Below, one piece after another: positions 18,769-27,139 of a stretch of 41,365 nt of DNA. The notes beneath the pieces are model-generated. The model searched no databases, had not been told where the DNA came from, and was given only the letters and a program-made list of their open reading frames with translations. The DNA lies in the NCBI GenBank assembly GCA_964411505.1, contig CAYPLH010000034.1:1-41365 (forward strand), in the 5' to 3' direction. This DNA is from CAYPLH01 sp964411505 (GTDB taxonomy: Bacteria; Bacillota; Clostridia; CAYPLH01; DUMO01). How positions within the stretch are numbered: the first letter of the stretch is position 1; every line of letters starts with the position of its first letter. Position numbers and translations under genes: made by a program.

Positions 18769-19362
18769 TCATAGTTTTAAGTACCCCTTTTCAACTGCGT
18801 CATTTACAATGCTGACTATATATTCCCACAACTGCTTTGAACCTCTTTCTATTCTCCTGTTTCTCGATAGCACTTTTTCTCTGGTTACATTTAGTCTCTG
18901 CCATTGTAAACCCTTGGTTCTATAATTGTGCAGTATGGGCATAAAACTGTCTAGTGCTTGAGCAAATTTTGCTTCGGAAGTCTTAGCATCTTCATACTCA
19001 TTCCATATACTTAGAAACTCAACTTTCTGTTCTTCCGGTAGAAGTCCAAATATGCGCTCTGCAGCCCTCTTCTCCTTATCTGCTTTTTCATTCCAGTTTA
19101 CATTTCCATATGCAAACACGTCTCCAGCATCTATTTCAACCATGTCATGGATAAGTGCCATTTTCATAACTTTACACTTATCCAAGTCAACTTCATTTAT
19201 ATATTCGCTCAAAACCATAGCTGCTACTGCCATATGCCAACTGTGTTCTGCATCATTTTCTTTACGCGATGAATCCATCAAAATGGTATTTCGAAGAATT
19301 TGTTTTACCTTGTCAACCTCTACAATGAAATCTAATTGCCTCGCAAACCTTTCAATATCCAT
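18769..19362 (-). CDS. HD-domain nucleotidase-like hydrolase
   Basis: This 197-residue HD phosphohydrolase resembles the YfbR/HDDC2 5'-deoxynucleotidase group. Metal ligands are visible as H in DAEHSWHMAV, HD in ALIHDMVEIDAGD, and a later D in AQALDSFMPIL. Such proteins dephosphorylate deoxynucleoside monophosphates; the substrate here is inferred. ATG 19362 follows GGAGGGG. Its 5' side carries the same leader hairpin (19403-19421) seen ahead of other cassettes, so it is probably the most distal cassette, having lost its own recombination site. Confidence 0.85.
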   Translation of the reverse strand: MDIERFARQLDFIVEVDKVKQILRNTILMDSSRKENDAEHSWHMAVAAMVLSEYINEVDLDKCKVMKMALIHDMVEIDAGDVFAYGNVNWNEKADKEKRAAERIFGLLPEEQKVEFLSIWNEYEDAKTSEAKFAQALDSFMPILHNYRTKGLQWQRLNVTREKVLSRNRRIERGSKQLWEYIVSIVNDAVEKGYLKL

Positions 19363-19439
19363 TTTCCCCTCCAAATTTCTACAAAGACATACTTATATTA
19401 ATCCCGCCCCAGACAGGCGGAGCTTTTGCACCGCATGTC

Positions 19440-19565
19440 ATCCAACGTGGCGCACTCATGACAGCTTTCAGCCTTAGAAAGCTCTTATCTTAGGTCAGTG
19501 GGTGTGGTGCGGCATACTTCATGCTCTTGCCTGACCCGCACCCTTGTGCAGAAGCATTGTTATGT
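19440..19565 (-). other. attC-like site 1 (chimeric arms)
   Basis: The left box ATCCAAC and right box GTTATGT are present. The left arm (GCGCACTCA type, as in site 2) does not pair with the right arm (rc GCTTCTGCAC type). It looks like a recombinant of two sites. It follows the 3' end of the hepT/mntA pair and is the last site of the array. Confidence 0.65.
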
Positions 19566-19663
19566 AACGTGGGAGACCCCAAAATTCAGAGCCACATAGG
19601 ACATGTGACCCTAAGAACCTTATAAAGCCCAATTCTACAATATCAATTAACAAACAGTTATAT

Positions 19664-20002
19664 TTATTCAATTAAACTAACACATCTACTTTTCAATATG
19701 GGAATGTCTTTTATTAGTGTAAGCCATGCTGACTCAATATCAAGACTTGAATACTGGTGTGCGAAAATATCTCTGATACCACACCATTCTTTCCATGGAA
19801 TATCCTTATTCTCTAGTTTACATTCATCAGAAAGAGCTTTAGCAAGCTCACCTATTTGTAAAACGCACATACAACAAGCATTCTGGAAAACAGAATTTGA
19901 TGAAAATATAATAAAATCTTTCTGAAACATATTCATTGCTTCTTCAATCTGAATACAGTAATTAAGTATTTTTTTTATAATAGAAATATCTCTATTCTTC
20001 AT
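19664..20002 (-). CDS. hepT: HepT-like HEPN toxin
   Basis: This is a 112-residue HEPN-domain (DUF86) protein. The RX4HXY motif is visible as RDIFAHQY (about residue 83), the site used in HepT proteins for RNase activity or as the target of AMPylation by MntA. The mntA-like gene lies immediately upstream and overlaps by 11 bases, so the two are translated together. In characterised pairs, MntA neutralises HepT by polyadenylylating the tyrosine of this motif. Occurrence in an integron-like cassette fits the known array-stabilising role of toxin-antitoxin cassettes. Confidence 0.9.
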   Translation of the reverse strand: MKNRDISIIKKILNYCIQIEEAMNMFQKDFIIFSSNSVFQNACCMCVLQIGELAKALSDECKLENKDIPWKEWCGIRDIFAHQYSSLDIESAWLTLIKDIPILKSRCVSLIE

Positions 20003-20294
20003 AAATTAATACCTCTGTATCAAAAATATCTTTAGTTAACCTACTGCTCGCTCCATCTGTAGTTACTAAATCAACTGATACTTTTAGTTGATCTTCAACT
20101 TGCATTCGCATTCCAGATAAATCCAGTAAAGACATTGGTTTACCCTTTTCAATAAGTAAGTCAACATCACTTTCAATTGTTGCAGTGTTTTTTGCATATG
20201 AACCAAATAAAAAAACTCTTTTTACACCATATTGTTTTGCTATATTCTCTACTGCATTTTTAATATAATCTATTGTTAACAATACGATTGCCAT
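19992..20294 (-). CDS. mntA: MntA-like minimal nucleotidyltransferase antitoxin
   Basis: This is a 100-residue nucleotidyltransferase of the MNT family, antitoxin partner of HepT. The GSX10DXD signature is complete (GSYAKNTATIESDVDLLIE), so catalytic capacity is plausible. I use ATG 20294, nine bases from GGAG; a TTG five codons earlier overlaps the ribosome site. First gene of a two-gene cassette bounded by attC-like sites 1 and 2. Confidence 0.9.
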   Translation of the reverse strand: MAIVLLTIDYIKNAVENIAKQYGVKRVFLFGSYAKNTATIESDVDLLIEKGKPMSLLDLSGMRMQVEDQLKVSVDLVTTDGASSRLTKDIFDTEVLIYEE

Positions 20295-20457
20295 ATACTT
20301 CAACTCCAAAAATATAAATAGTTTATACTTATATTATAGACTTTAAAAGAAAATTTTACAATTCTATATGTATAAATTTAAATAAATCTAAATTATCACT
20401 AGCACTACATTCATTATTTATCCGCTGCAGGACGCGGCTATCTTTGCGCGCGATTTG

Positions 20458-20598
20458 ATATAACGTTTTGCACTCACGACGGCTTTCAGCCTTAGATAGC
20501 TCTTATCTTAGGCTGAAAGCTGTGGGCACGCATACTTCGTGCCTGTGCTCCAGAGGTCTACTTCATGTTATGCCCTTTATGTGAGTGCTTTGTTCTCC
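20458..20598 (-). other. attC-like site 2
   Basis: The left box ATATAAC, 5-base spacer and arm GCACTCAC (20470-20477) match the right arm GTGAGTGC (20581-20588), 3-base spacer and box GTTCTCC. Arms pair perfectly over 8 bp. The central part has an extra imperfect stem (CAGCCTTAGATA region). A conserved leader hairpin precedes it at 20421-20439. Confidence 0.78.
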
Positions 20599-20765
20599 GA
20601 AGCCACACGCCCCGAAACTCGGAGAGCGATAGGATGTCGCCTCCTTAATAAAATTTCCTAATATTCACTACGCATTATATAATAGTAATGAACAACTTAA
20701 CTTTGTATTATGCTTATTAGTGGATGTTCTCTATCTTTGCGGGCTTGACCCACAACCTTTTTACA

Positions 20766-21389
20766 TTACACTAATTTCGATTTAATCTCTTCTATGATTT
20801 TATCAAAAACCTGTTCCCGTTCCGTAGACGTATCATAAATCGTAAAGCCGTATTTTACTAAATGATCAGTCATAGATCGACTGAATGAAATGGCTTCTTG
20901 ACTAACCTCTCTTAGATCATCATCGTCTAAACTATATGTCCAATCGTCTTCCGTATCGTATTTCCTGAAATCATTGAAATATTCATCGGCTGTTTTTTTG
21001 TTTTGCACCAACCCTATAAGAAAAAAATTGTCTTTCAATTCTTCTATCTCATACATTTTTAGAATAGGTAATATCTTCTCAAAATTAAAATACCCTCCTT
21101 CCAACACAAACCTATTTCCTTTTACAGCGTGCGCCTTCAGGTTTAACTCATATGTAACGCCATGACTGGAAGAAAATGCACCAAGAAAATGACCAAGGAA
21201 CGGCGCTAAATTGTCTGTGGTCTTCCTTCTATTCTGATTAAGTTTAATATTCAATTGCGGATATGCTCCTTGAAACATAGCAGCAAGTTTATCGACACTG
21301 ACGACAAAGTAATTTAGCTCTTCGTTTATTTTTCTCGCTAATGTTGATTTACCAGCTCTACTCGGGCCTGCAATGATTATGTTTTTCAT
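20766..21389 (-). CDS. P-loop kinase-like NTPase
   Basis: The 207-residue protein starts with a Walker A motif (IIAGPSRAGKSTLARKI) and a DKLAAMFQ segment like small-molecule kinases of the adenylate/shikimate/gluconate type. YVLEGGYFNF-like strands and YNDFRKYDTEDDW follow. I cannot name a substrate; phosphotransfer to a nucleoside, sugar or antibiotic is possible. GAGGTAG precedes the ATG. It is the single gene of the cassette ending at attC-like site 2. Confidence 0.8.
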   Translation of the reverse strand: MKNIIIAGPSRAGKSTLARKINEELNYFVVSVDKLAAMFQGAYPQLNIKLNQNRRKTTDNLAPFLGHFLGAFSSSHGVTYELNLKAHAVKGNRFVLEGGYFNFEKILPILKMYEIEELKDNFFLIGLVQNKKTADEYFNDFRKYDTEDDWTYSLDDDDLREVSQEAISFSRSMTDHLVKYGFTIYDTSTEREQVFDKIIEEIKSKLV

Positions 21390-21515
21390 ACTATAATCTA
21401 CCTCGCATTCTATAATAATCTATAGTTCACTTTTTAAATAAATGCAAATTATAAAACTCCATAGCTCTACTTGTACAATCCACAGCAGAACGCCGCGGTT
21501 TTTGCGTGCGGTTTT

Positions 21516-21654
21516 GAAGAACGTCACGCAACTCCAACGCCAGTGAGCCGTACCATGAACTCCAAAGCAAGCCTGCCTGGCGTACTGGTGTGGCTGAAGT
21601 CTTTTGAAACTGATAAATACCGGACGAAGCCCTTGTGGAGATGCATTGTTACAC
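21516..21654 (-). other. attC-like site 3
   Basis: The box GAAGAAC with spacer GTCAC and arm GCAACTCC is opposite the right arm GGAGATGC, spacer ATT and box GTTACAC; seven of eight arm positions pair. A hairpin GCCATC/GACGGTGGC lies beyond at 21680-21697. Confidence 0.75.
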
Positions 21655-21734
21655 AATGGATAGCGCCCCGTAATTCAGAAGCCATCTATGGACGGTGGCT
21701 CCTTAAACCCCGCGTAAGACCTACCCTTAACTTA

Positions 21735-22130
21735 CTATTTTTGCCTTGGTACCTTACGTTTGTTTTCTGGTTGTTTAATCCAGTATCTTATACCTCTTCC
21801 CGCATGAAGTTCATCTGCGTACCTTGGTATAATATGCATATGTACATGAAATACTTCTTGTCCTCCAACTTCTCCTATATTCCATCCAACATTGTAACCA
21901 TCTGGGCTGAATTGTTCATCAATTAACTTTTTTGCTTTATGTAAAAGATTATAAGTCGCTTCCCATTCCTTTAATGTTAGGTCAAATACTGTTTGCCTAT
22001 GTTCTTTAGGAATAACTATACCTGAACCTTCAGGAATGCTATTAAAATACTGAATAAATAAACAATACTCATTTTCTAGAGCAATTTCAGAAATTGAATC
22101 ATCACAAAAATTACAAAATACACATCTCAC
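21735..22130 (-). CDS. HIT-family hydrolase
   Basis: Histidine-triad proteins hydrolyse or transfer nucleotides from phosphoramidates and dinucleotides. The 131-residue product has CVFCNFC near the start (zinc-like cysteines), IPEGSGIVIPKEHRQTVFDL, and the triad FHVHMHIIPRY. The start is GTG, nine bases after AAGGAG. Sole gene of its cassette, ahead of attC-like site 3. Confidence 0.9.
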   Translation of the reverse strand: MRCVFCNFCDDSISEIALENEYCLFIQYFNSIPEGSGIVIPKEHRQTVFDLTLKEWEATYNLLHKAKKLIDEQFSPDGYNVGWNIGEVGGQEVFHVHMHIIPRYADELHAGRGIRYWIKQPENKRKVPRQK

Positions 22131-22248
22131 TATTCTCTTCTCCTTAATAATTTAATCTCGCTAAATTACACAAAATAACTATTAAAAAAATTCAAAGTTT
22201 TACTCACTAACATCCAGCCAATGGCGGCGGGTCTCTGTGCTATCTGTC

Positions 22249-22393
22249 GTGTAACGTGTCGCGGGTTTACGAAGCCCTTGAGTCTAGTGCTTGCACTTAG
22301 CGAAAGGGTTTTGTAAACCTGCTGATAGGCGATGTCGCGAGCGCCTAAGCGCGAGCGAGCCTATCAGCGGGCGTAAAGCCCGCGCCACGATAG
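22249..22393 (-). other. attC-like site 4, palindrome-rich variant
   Basis: The left part GTGTAACGTGTCGCGGG pairs over a long stem with CCCGCGCCACGATAG at the right, where the usual GTT box is replaced by GAT. Two further hairpins sit inside (GGGTTTACGAAGCCC/GGGTTTTGTAAACC and CTGATAGGC/GCCTATCAG). Related to 32510-32656 and 34214-34346. Confidence 0.55.
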
Positions 22394-22487
22394 AGCGGAC
22401 AGAGCGAGCGATGTCCACCCTATCGGTTTCACAATTCCCGACGTACACATAATCGCATTAAATCTAAGCGTTAATAATAATCTAATT
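22320..22487. repeat. 168-bp near-identical repeat, copy A
   Basis: This segment matches 32586-32753 with a single base difference. It has three consecutive hairpins (CTGATAGGC/GCCTATCAG, GCGGGC/GCCCGC, CGATAG with GGACA/TGTCC/CTATCG) and ends inside the last codons of the NUDIX remnant. The near identity means recent duplication or gene conversion. Confidence 0.85.
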
Positions 22488-22715
22488 CTTTTTTTACTTC
22501 TTTCAATGCCGTAGTTAAGCTATCATCGCCTGCAACCGCATTTCCGCCTGTACATTCCAACATATTTGGGAATGTCTTGTTCGGCGACCTTTGAGATATA
22601 AGGTATTCGACGTTGTCATTCTCAATCCAAACATTAACCTAAAGGTGATATTCGCCTTTGTTCATGGGCTTGCCACGCTGGTGAACACGTCCTGTTACAT
22701 TGCGGTACACATTTT
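22471..22715 (-). pseudogene. NUDIX hydrolase remnant
   Basis: Reading on the minus strand gives NVYRNVTGRVHQRGKPMNKG, an in-frame TAG, and VNVWIENDNVEYLISQRSPN. It continues into the Nudix box start ECTGGNAVAGDDSLTTALKE and stops after VKKELDYY, just where the box should finish with EELG. Both the N-terminus and the C-terminal half are missing. It resembles the IDI/NUDIX proteins with the NKGEYHLVVHVWI pattern. Its truncated end falls within the 168-bp repeat, so recombination with that repeat probably destroyed it. Confidence 0.75.
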
Positions 22716-22759
22716 GATATTTCTTGCCTTATTCTCTTCCGGCTCACATAACTGTTGAA

Positions 22760-22859
22760 TATTACATCTTACTGTTTATAATTATTACTATCTAATTCTA
22801 TGTAAAAATACCAAATCCCTTTAAAATAATCAACTTTATTTTCGACATACTTCGACATA
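22760..22859. repeat. Diverged intergenic repeat, copy 1
   Basis: This stretch aligns with 26973-27085 (shared TAATTATTACTAT, CTATGTAAAAA and ACCAAATCCCTTTAA blocks, then ATACTTC and ACAT), with several substitutions and small gaps. Both copies lie just 5' of a minus-strand remnant gene. Confidence 0.65.
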
Positions 22860-23398
22860 TTGGAGTATTATAAATTTGCATGCATTGTCATAACTAACCC
22901 TTGATACACAGCATTTTCTGAAAGCTTATATATGAGTAATCTTGCTACTGGAAGAAAACCTAGGGTTGGTGTTTAATTTTCTCCAACCAATTTTAAGTAA
23001 AAGAGCAGCATTCTGCGTAGTATTCCGAGTGATTTTCGATTTCTCGATTTAACAAATATTCCGATAAATGGGTGCTGGAAGCTGTTCAAAGAACAGGATA
23101 TCGAATGATTTGATTTGTGATTATAAAAAGTATATATTATATATAGCAAATTGATGTATGAACTGTACTGTTGTGGTTTTTTGTTTCCGAAAAAACTAGC
23201 CTTTTTCATTCTTTGACAGGCTGATATCGACTTTTGCTAAAGGGTAGTGGACCTGGACAGCGGCACTCTTACATTAAATTTTCTACTTATTGAAAAACTC
23301 AACTGAGCAGCTTGAACTTTTTTGAAAGAGCTCCATGGAATGCAGACAAGGAAAACCTCTGTAGGTTAGATAAAAATGTTAATTTGGAGGGAATATCC
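22860..23398. other. Gene-free interval with promoter repeat copy 2
   Basis: No supported gene lies in these 540 bases. The 64-bp repeat shared with 18387-18450 occupies 23104-23167 and may carry the promoter for the MORN gene downstream. A short minus-strand frame covering 22973-23209 overlaps the repeat, has a biased composition and is judged spurious. Confidence 0.5.
23104..23167 (+). repeat. 64-bp promoter-bearing repeat, copy 2
   Basis: Identical to 18387-18450, with TTGATT, 17 bases, TATATT. It lies 232 bases upstream of the MORN-protein start codon on the same strand. Confidence 0.8.
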
Positions 23399-25609
23399 AT
23401 GAAGAGATATTATATCTTTGGAATAGTAGTTTTTTTACTTTTATTATTATGCTCAATGAATGTAAGTGCAAAAACTATTGAAAGAATTGTAGAAACAGAT
23501 ATAGTTACATTTATCGATAACTCACCTATTAAGTCCTATAATTATAAGGGTTACACCTATGTCATAGCAGAGGATTTAAGAAATTATGGTTTTGATGTTG
23601 AGTGGAATCCAGCGCAAAGAACACTTTCCATAGCAAGGAACAAATATGTATATGCACCGTATGTGAATGATTTTATTAATAAAAAGAAACAGGTACCAAC
23701 CTACAAAACTTTATATAATGTCTATGAAACAAATATTAAAGTGTATTTAAATGGTCGGGAAATTACCGCATATAATATAGGTGGTCAGACTATTATAAAT
23801 GTTGATTATCTGCAGGAGTTTGGATACTGTACTTATGATAATGAACAGCGAAGATATGATGTTGACATCTTAAGTAAAGAAATACAAGACTGTGAAGAAA
23901 GGCAATCGCAAAGTGATGGAGATGAATATGGTAACGGAGCAATGGTTTATATTGAAAAGGGCTTGTTTGATGGAGATGAGCTTATATATGGTATGAAAAG
24001 CCATGAAATTGTAACTAGATTTGGTAAAAATATATCTTCTGAATATGGTGATTTTAAAAACAAGAAATTTCTTTGGTACCGAAGCTCATACCAATATGAT
24101 GGTGACCGCTATGCATTTCATACTCCAGATACCATAACTTATTGTATAGCTTCAGAAAGTTTCGAGTATGGATTATTCAAAAATTGTATTACTCCAACAG
24201 CTGACACCGGAAAAGAATACCGCTATTTACCCGATACAGGAGAACTTTATTTAATCAGACAAATAGAAAATAATAGATACCTTAACGGCGAAACAACTTT
24301 TGATTCTGATGGAAATATTGTTAGTATTGTTAAAAATGATAGCTTTTTCGGACAACTGTTTAAAAATGGGATACTGATTTATGATGGGGAAATAAAGCTT
24401 GATAAATTCAAGTTTTATCATGGAAACCGTTTATCAGGAAAACTTGTGAATGTTATCGTTTTATATGCACCAGGATACACTGATAGTGATGGTGTGATAT
24501 ATTATTACGAAAAATTATCTGACGATTATGGATTTGAACACAATTCAATATACTACCGGGGAAATGTTGTAAATGGTGTTACTCATGGCTTTGGGACGAT
24601 GTATCGATTCGGCAGGTGTTTTTTTGAAAACTCAAATTTGGATTACACTGTATACATCGAAGACGGAACTGAAATCTTTTCAAAACAGAAATGTAATGTG
24701 ATGTATATTGGTAATTTTCAAGACGGGTTAATGCATGGCGAAGGTAGGATGTATGATTATGGACAGATTGAAGTTGAGGGTACATGGAAAAAGGGTAAGA
24801 AAAACGGTCATTTTCGTGAATTTGATAGTACATCCAATGACAAAGGATATATGTCATTTAAAGGTAATTATGTAGATGATTGTAGAACCGGTTTTGGTAT
24901 TGAATATGAACAACGTGGTTTTGCATATTATGAAGGTTTGTATGAGAGGTTTGTGGGAGAATGGAAAGACAACAACTGGTATTATGGTAAATGGTTCGCA
25001 TTAAATTATGATAAGGAAACTAATACTCATGTTCCCTATCTTAACTACGAAGGTGAAGTTAGGTATGATGAACCCCAGTTTGGCACCAATTACAAGTATT
25101 ATAATGAATCAACAAGTCAATTTGAAGTTAAAACAGGATATTTCCTCGGCTGGAGATATTTAGGTGAGAAGATTGCAGTGCAAACCAGCGGGAAACAAAT
25201 AGCATATATAGATCCGTACGGATGGGAATTAATTGGAGAAATATTTATTTATGACAGCGAAAAGGATTTAAACTATAAGGTGCTAAAAAGAGAGGATATC
25301 CCTAGCCAATATACGCCTAAGGAAGTTTACTGGCTGGATGAAAGGTATTTAATTGCAATTGTCGGGTTCGCTTATGGAACTGTAGAAGTAGGTGGTGATG
25401 TTTATATTATTGACACTGTAACATCCAAGTGCGGTGTGTACTATAAGAATGAGCCGAGATTTGCGATAACTGATATATATGCTATAGGTGATAAATTTGT
25501 TTTTCTGACCGAAGAATATAGTGAGACTGAAAGTAAGTATTTACCGGTGAAAGATAAAATAGTACCACAGAGTGAAGTTTTTAATTTTGCTAGGCAATTA
25601 TCAGAATAA
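23399..25609 (+). CDS. Secreted protein with copper-amine-oxidase-like and MORN repeats
   Basis: This is a 736-residue exported protein. A signal peptide (residues 1-25, ending NVSA) is followed by a copper amine oxidase N-terminal-like region (about 30-165), with paired VTFIDNSPIKSYNYKGYTYV and IKVYLNGREITAYNIGGQTI units typical of clostridial surface proteins. MORN repeats follow (about 375-540: GVTHGFGTMYRFGR, GNFQDGLMHGEGRMYDYG, GNYVDDCRTGFGIEYE), then an unassigned beta-rich end. The start is ATG 23399 after GGAGGG. It reads against the neighbouring cassettes and has no attC-like site attached. Function unknown; wall or surface localisation is inferred. Confidence 0.85.
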   Translation: MKRYYIFGIVVFLLLLLCSMNVSAKTIERIVETDIVTFIDNSPIKSYNYKGYTYVIAEDLRNYGFDVEWNPAQRTLSIARNKYVYAPYVNDFINKKKQVPTYKTLYNVYETNIKVYLNGREITAYNIGGQTIINVDYLQEFGYCTYDNEQRRYDVDILSKEIQDCEERQSQSDGDEYGNGAMVYIEKGLFDGDELIYGMKSHEIVTRFGKNISSEYGDFKNKKFLWYRSSYQYDGDRYAFHTPDTITYCIASESFEYGLFKNCITPTADTGKEYRYLPDTGELYLIRQIENNRYLNGETTFDSDGNIVSIVKNDSFFGQLFKNGILIYDGEIKLDKFKFYHGNRLSGKLVNVIVLYAPGYTDSDGVIYYYEKLSDDYGFEHNSIYYRGNVVNGVTHGFGTMYRFGRCFFENSNLDYTVYIEDGTEIFSKQKCNVMYIGNFQDGLMHGEGRMYDYGQIEVEGTWKKGKKNGHFREFDSTSNDKGYMSFKGNYVDDCRTGFGIEYEQRGFAYYEGLYERFVGEWKDNNWYYGKWFALNYDKETNTHVPYLNYEGEVRYDEPQFGTNYKYYNESTSQFEVKTGYFLGWRYLGEKIAVQTSGKQIAYIDPYGWELIGEIFIYDSEKDLNYKVLKREDIPSQYTPKEVYWLDERYLIAIVGFAYGTVEVGGDVYIIDTVTSKCGVYYKNEPRFAITDIYAIGDKFVFLTEEYSETESKYLPVKDKIVPQSEVFNFARQLSE

Positions 25610-25646
25610 GGGATTCAATGCGCAAACTTAGTCGGGGGAGTATCTG

Positions 25647-26411
25647 TCAGCAGGTGCAACCCAAAATTTTTTCATCTAACCACTTAGCTACTCCATCATT
25701 ATCGTTTGTGTCGCAAATTTCATCTGCTATCATTCTAATTTCATCAATTGAATTACTCATTGCCACACCAAACCCACAGTTTAGAAGCATATCCTTGTCA
25801 TTGATGTCATCACCAAAAGCAATTACCCCTCTTTTAGATATATTGAACTCATTTGCAACTTCTAAGACTGCATTACTTTTTGTTGCCTCTTTATGCATTA
25901 TCATAGCTAAGTTATCCCTACTCAAAATTAAATATAGCTCCTTGGGAAGGATTGGGGTAATTATATCAATCTGGTTTGGGTTTTCTATTAGTGCATAGAG
26001 TTTATCAGCACTGCCTGATATATTTAAATAGTCAGTTACAATAAAATTATTGATATAACTCCATTTTTCTTTAACATTAAAGTTAGCACAATGAACTCCT
26101 TCAATTTCTGCTGCAACCCTAAGATCCCTATTAGATAACTCCCGCAAAAATGGTATAAAAACATCTGCTGAAATTGTTCTATCGTATATTAGCCTGTTGT
26201 TAACATAAGCCTTTGCACCATTCATCAATACATATCCATCAAACAGTTCAAAGGGTACTAACGATTTTGCACTAGATCCTCTACCTGTTGCAAATATAAT
26301 TTTTATTCCTTGATTACGAACTCTATTTATTACATCAATGGTGTACTTAGAAATTGATTTATTGGTCCTAAGAAGAGTATCATCTAAGTCGGTCACAACC
26401 ATTTTAGTCAT
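25647..26411 (-). CDS. Cof-type HAD phosphatase
   Basis: This is a 254-residue haloacid dehalogenase-superfamily hydrolase of the Cof (IIB cap) group, which dephosphorylates sugar phosphates, pyridoxal phosphate or FMN. Motif I is VVTDLDDTLLR, motif II is the ATGR of IIFATGRGSS, and motif IV is GDDINDKDML. The C-terminal lysine is within KEATKSNAV. AGGAGG precedes the ATG. Convergent with the MORN gene. No adjacent recombination site is visible. Confidence 0.9.
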   Translation of the reverse strand: MTKMVVTDLDDTLLRTNKSISKYTIDVINRVRNQGIKIIFATGRGSSAKSLVPFELFDGYVLMNGAKAYVNNRLIYDRTISADVFIPFLRELSNRDLRVAAEIEGVHCANFNVKEKWSYINNFIVTDYLNISGSADKLYALIENPNQIDIITPILPKELYLILSRDNLAMIMHKEATKSNAVLEVANEFNISKRGVIAFGDDINDKDMLLNCGFGVAMSNSIDEIRMIADEICDTNDNDGVAKWLDEKILGCTC

Positions 26412-26502
26412 TCTTTGTCCTCCTATCCTTTATCGAAATATAGCCTATCTATAATGATAATTTTACTTTTTTCATTATTACTACCCCCAATATCAGAACG
26501 GG

Positions 26503-26892
26503 TCATATCCCAAGAATAGAAGACAGAATTTCGACAGCTAAAGCAGGATACATATAAAAGATTGGTATATGAGACCAGCCAAACCTTATATCGATACCGG
26601 CGATAATGTATACTATAAAAAACGCAAATAAAATATAAAGTTTAAGCAATATTTTATCCCATGGTTCAGTATTATTTCTTCCCTTTACCCTTTCATTTAA
26701 GACCTCAGGATTATGTATTGATAAATAAATCACACCGAGAGTAGTCGAAATTGAATAAACTATAAAATAAATCCATCCTCGAAGATTTGTCAATGTCCCT
26801 GATGCGACTAAGAATAGAATAGCTCCAATAATAACCTGAATAAAAACCTTCAATAAATAGTCAAAACCACTCTTCTGTAACTTTGTCTGCAT
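26503..26892 (-). pseudogene. Truncated isoprenylcysteine methyltransferase-like membrane protein
   Basis: The 129-residue frame has a good AGGTGA and ATG, and four membrane helices like the N-terminal half of bacterial ICMT/PEMT-type methyltransferases (LRGWIYFIVYSISTTLGVIY, HNPEVLNERVKGRNNTEPWD). It ends at SSILGI where full members (about 200-220 residues) continue into the SAM-binding helices. I regard it as C-terminally truncated and probably inactive; expression of a short membrane protein cannot be excluded. Confidence 0.65.
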
Positions 26893-26972
26893 AAAATCAC
26901 CTCATCAATCATTCTACAAAGATGAACCCGAACTGGGGTGTTTCACATAAAGCTCTAGCTCGACTACTTGAT

Positions 26973-27085
26973 TTTACATCTTACCTTTATGTAATTATTA
27001 CTATTTAATTCTATGTAAAAACACCAAATCCCTTTAAGATAATCAACTTTTTTATCGGATTTTTTAGACATACTTCAACACATTG
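26973..27085. repeat. Diverged intergenic repeat, copy 2
   Basis: Aligns with 22760-22859 as described there. The copy lies between the truncated methyltransferase gene start and the GyrI-like gene end. Confidence 0.65.
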
Positions 27086-27139
27086 CATTATCATAGATTC
27101 TGAATATATTACCATAACTCCCCGTCAAAATTCTGAACA

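Noticed and set aside
22973..23209. Minus-strand frame of 78 codons
   Set aside because: It crosses the 64-bp promoter repeat, has no ribosome site and no family resemblance.
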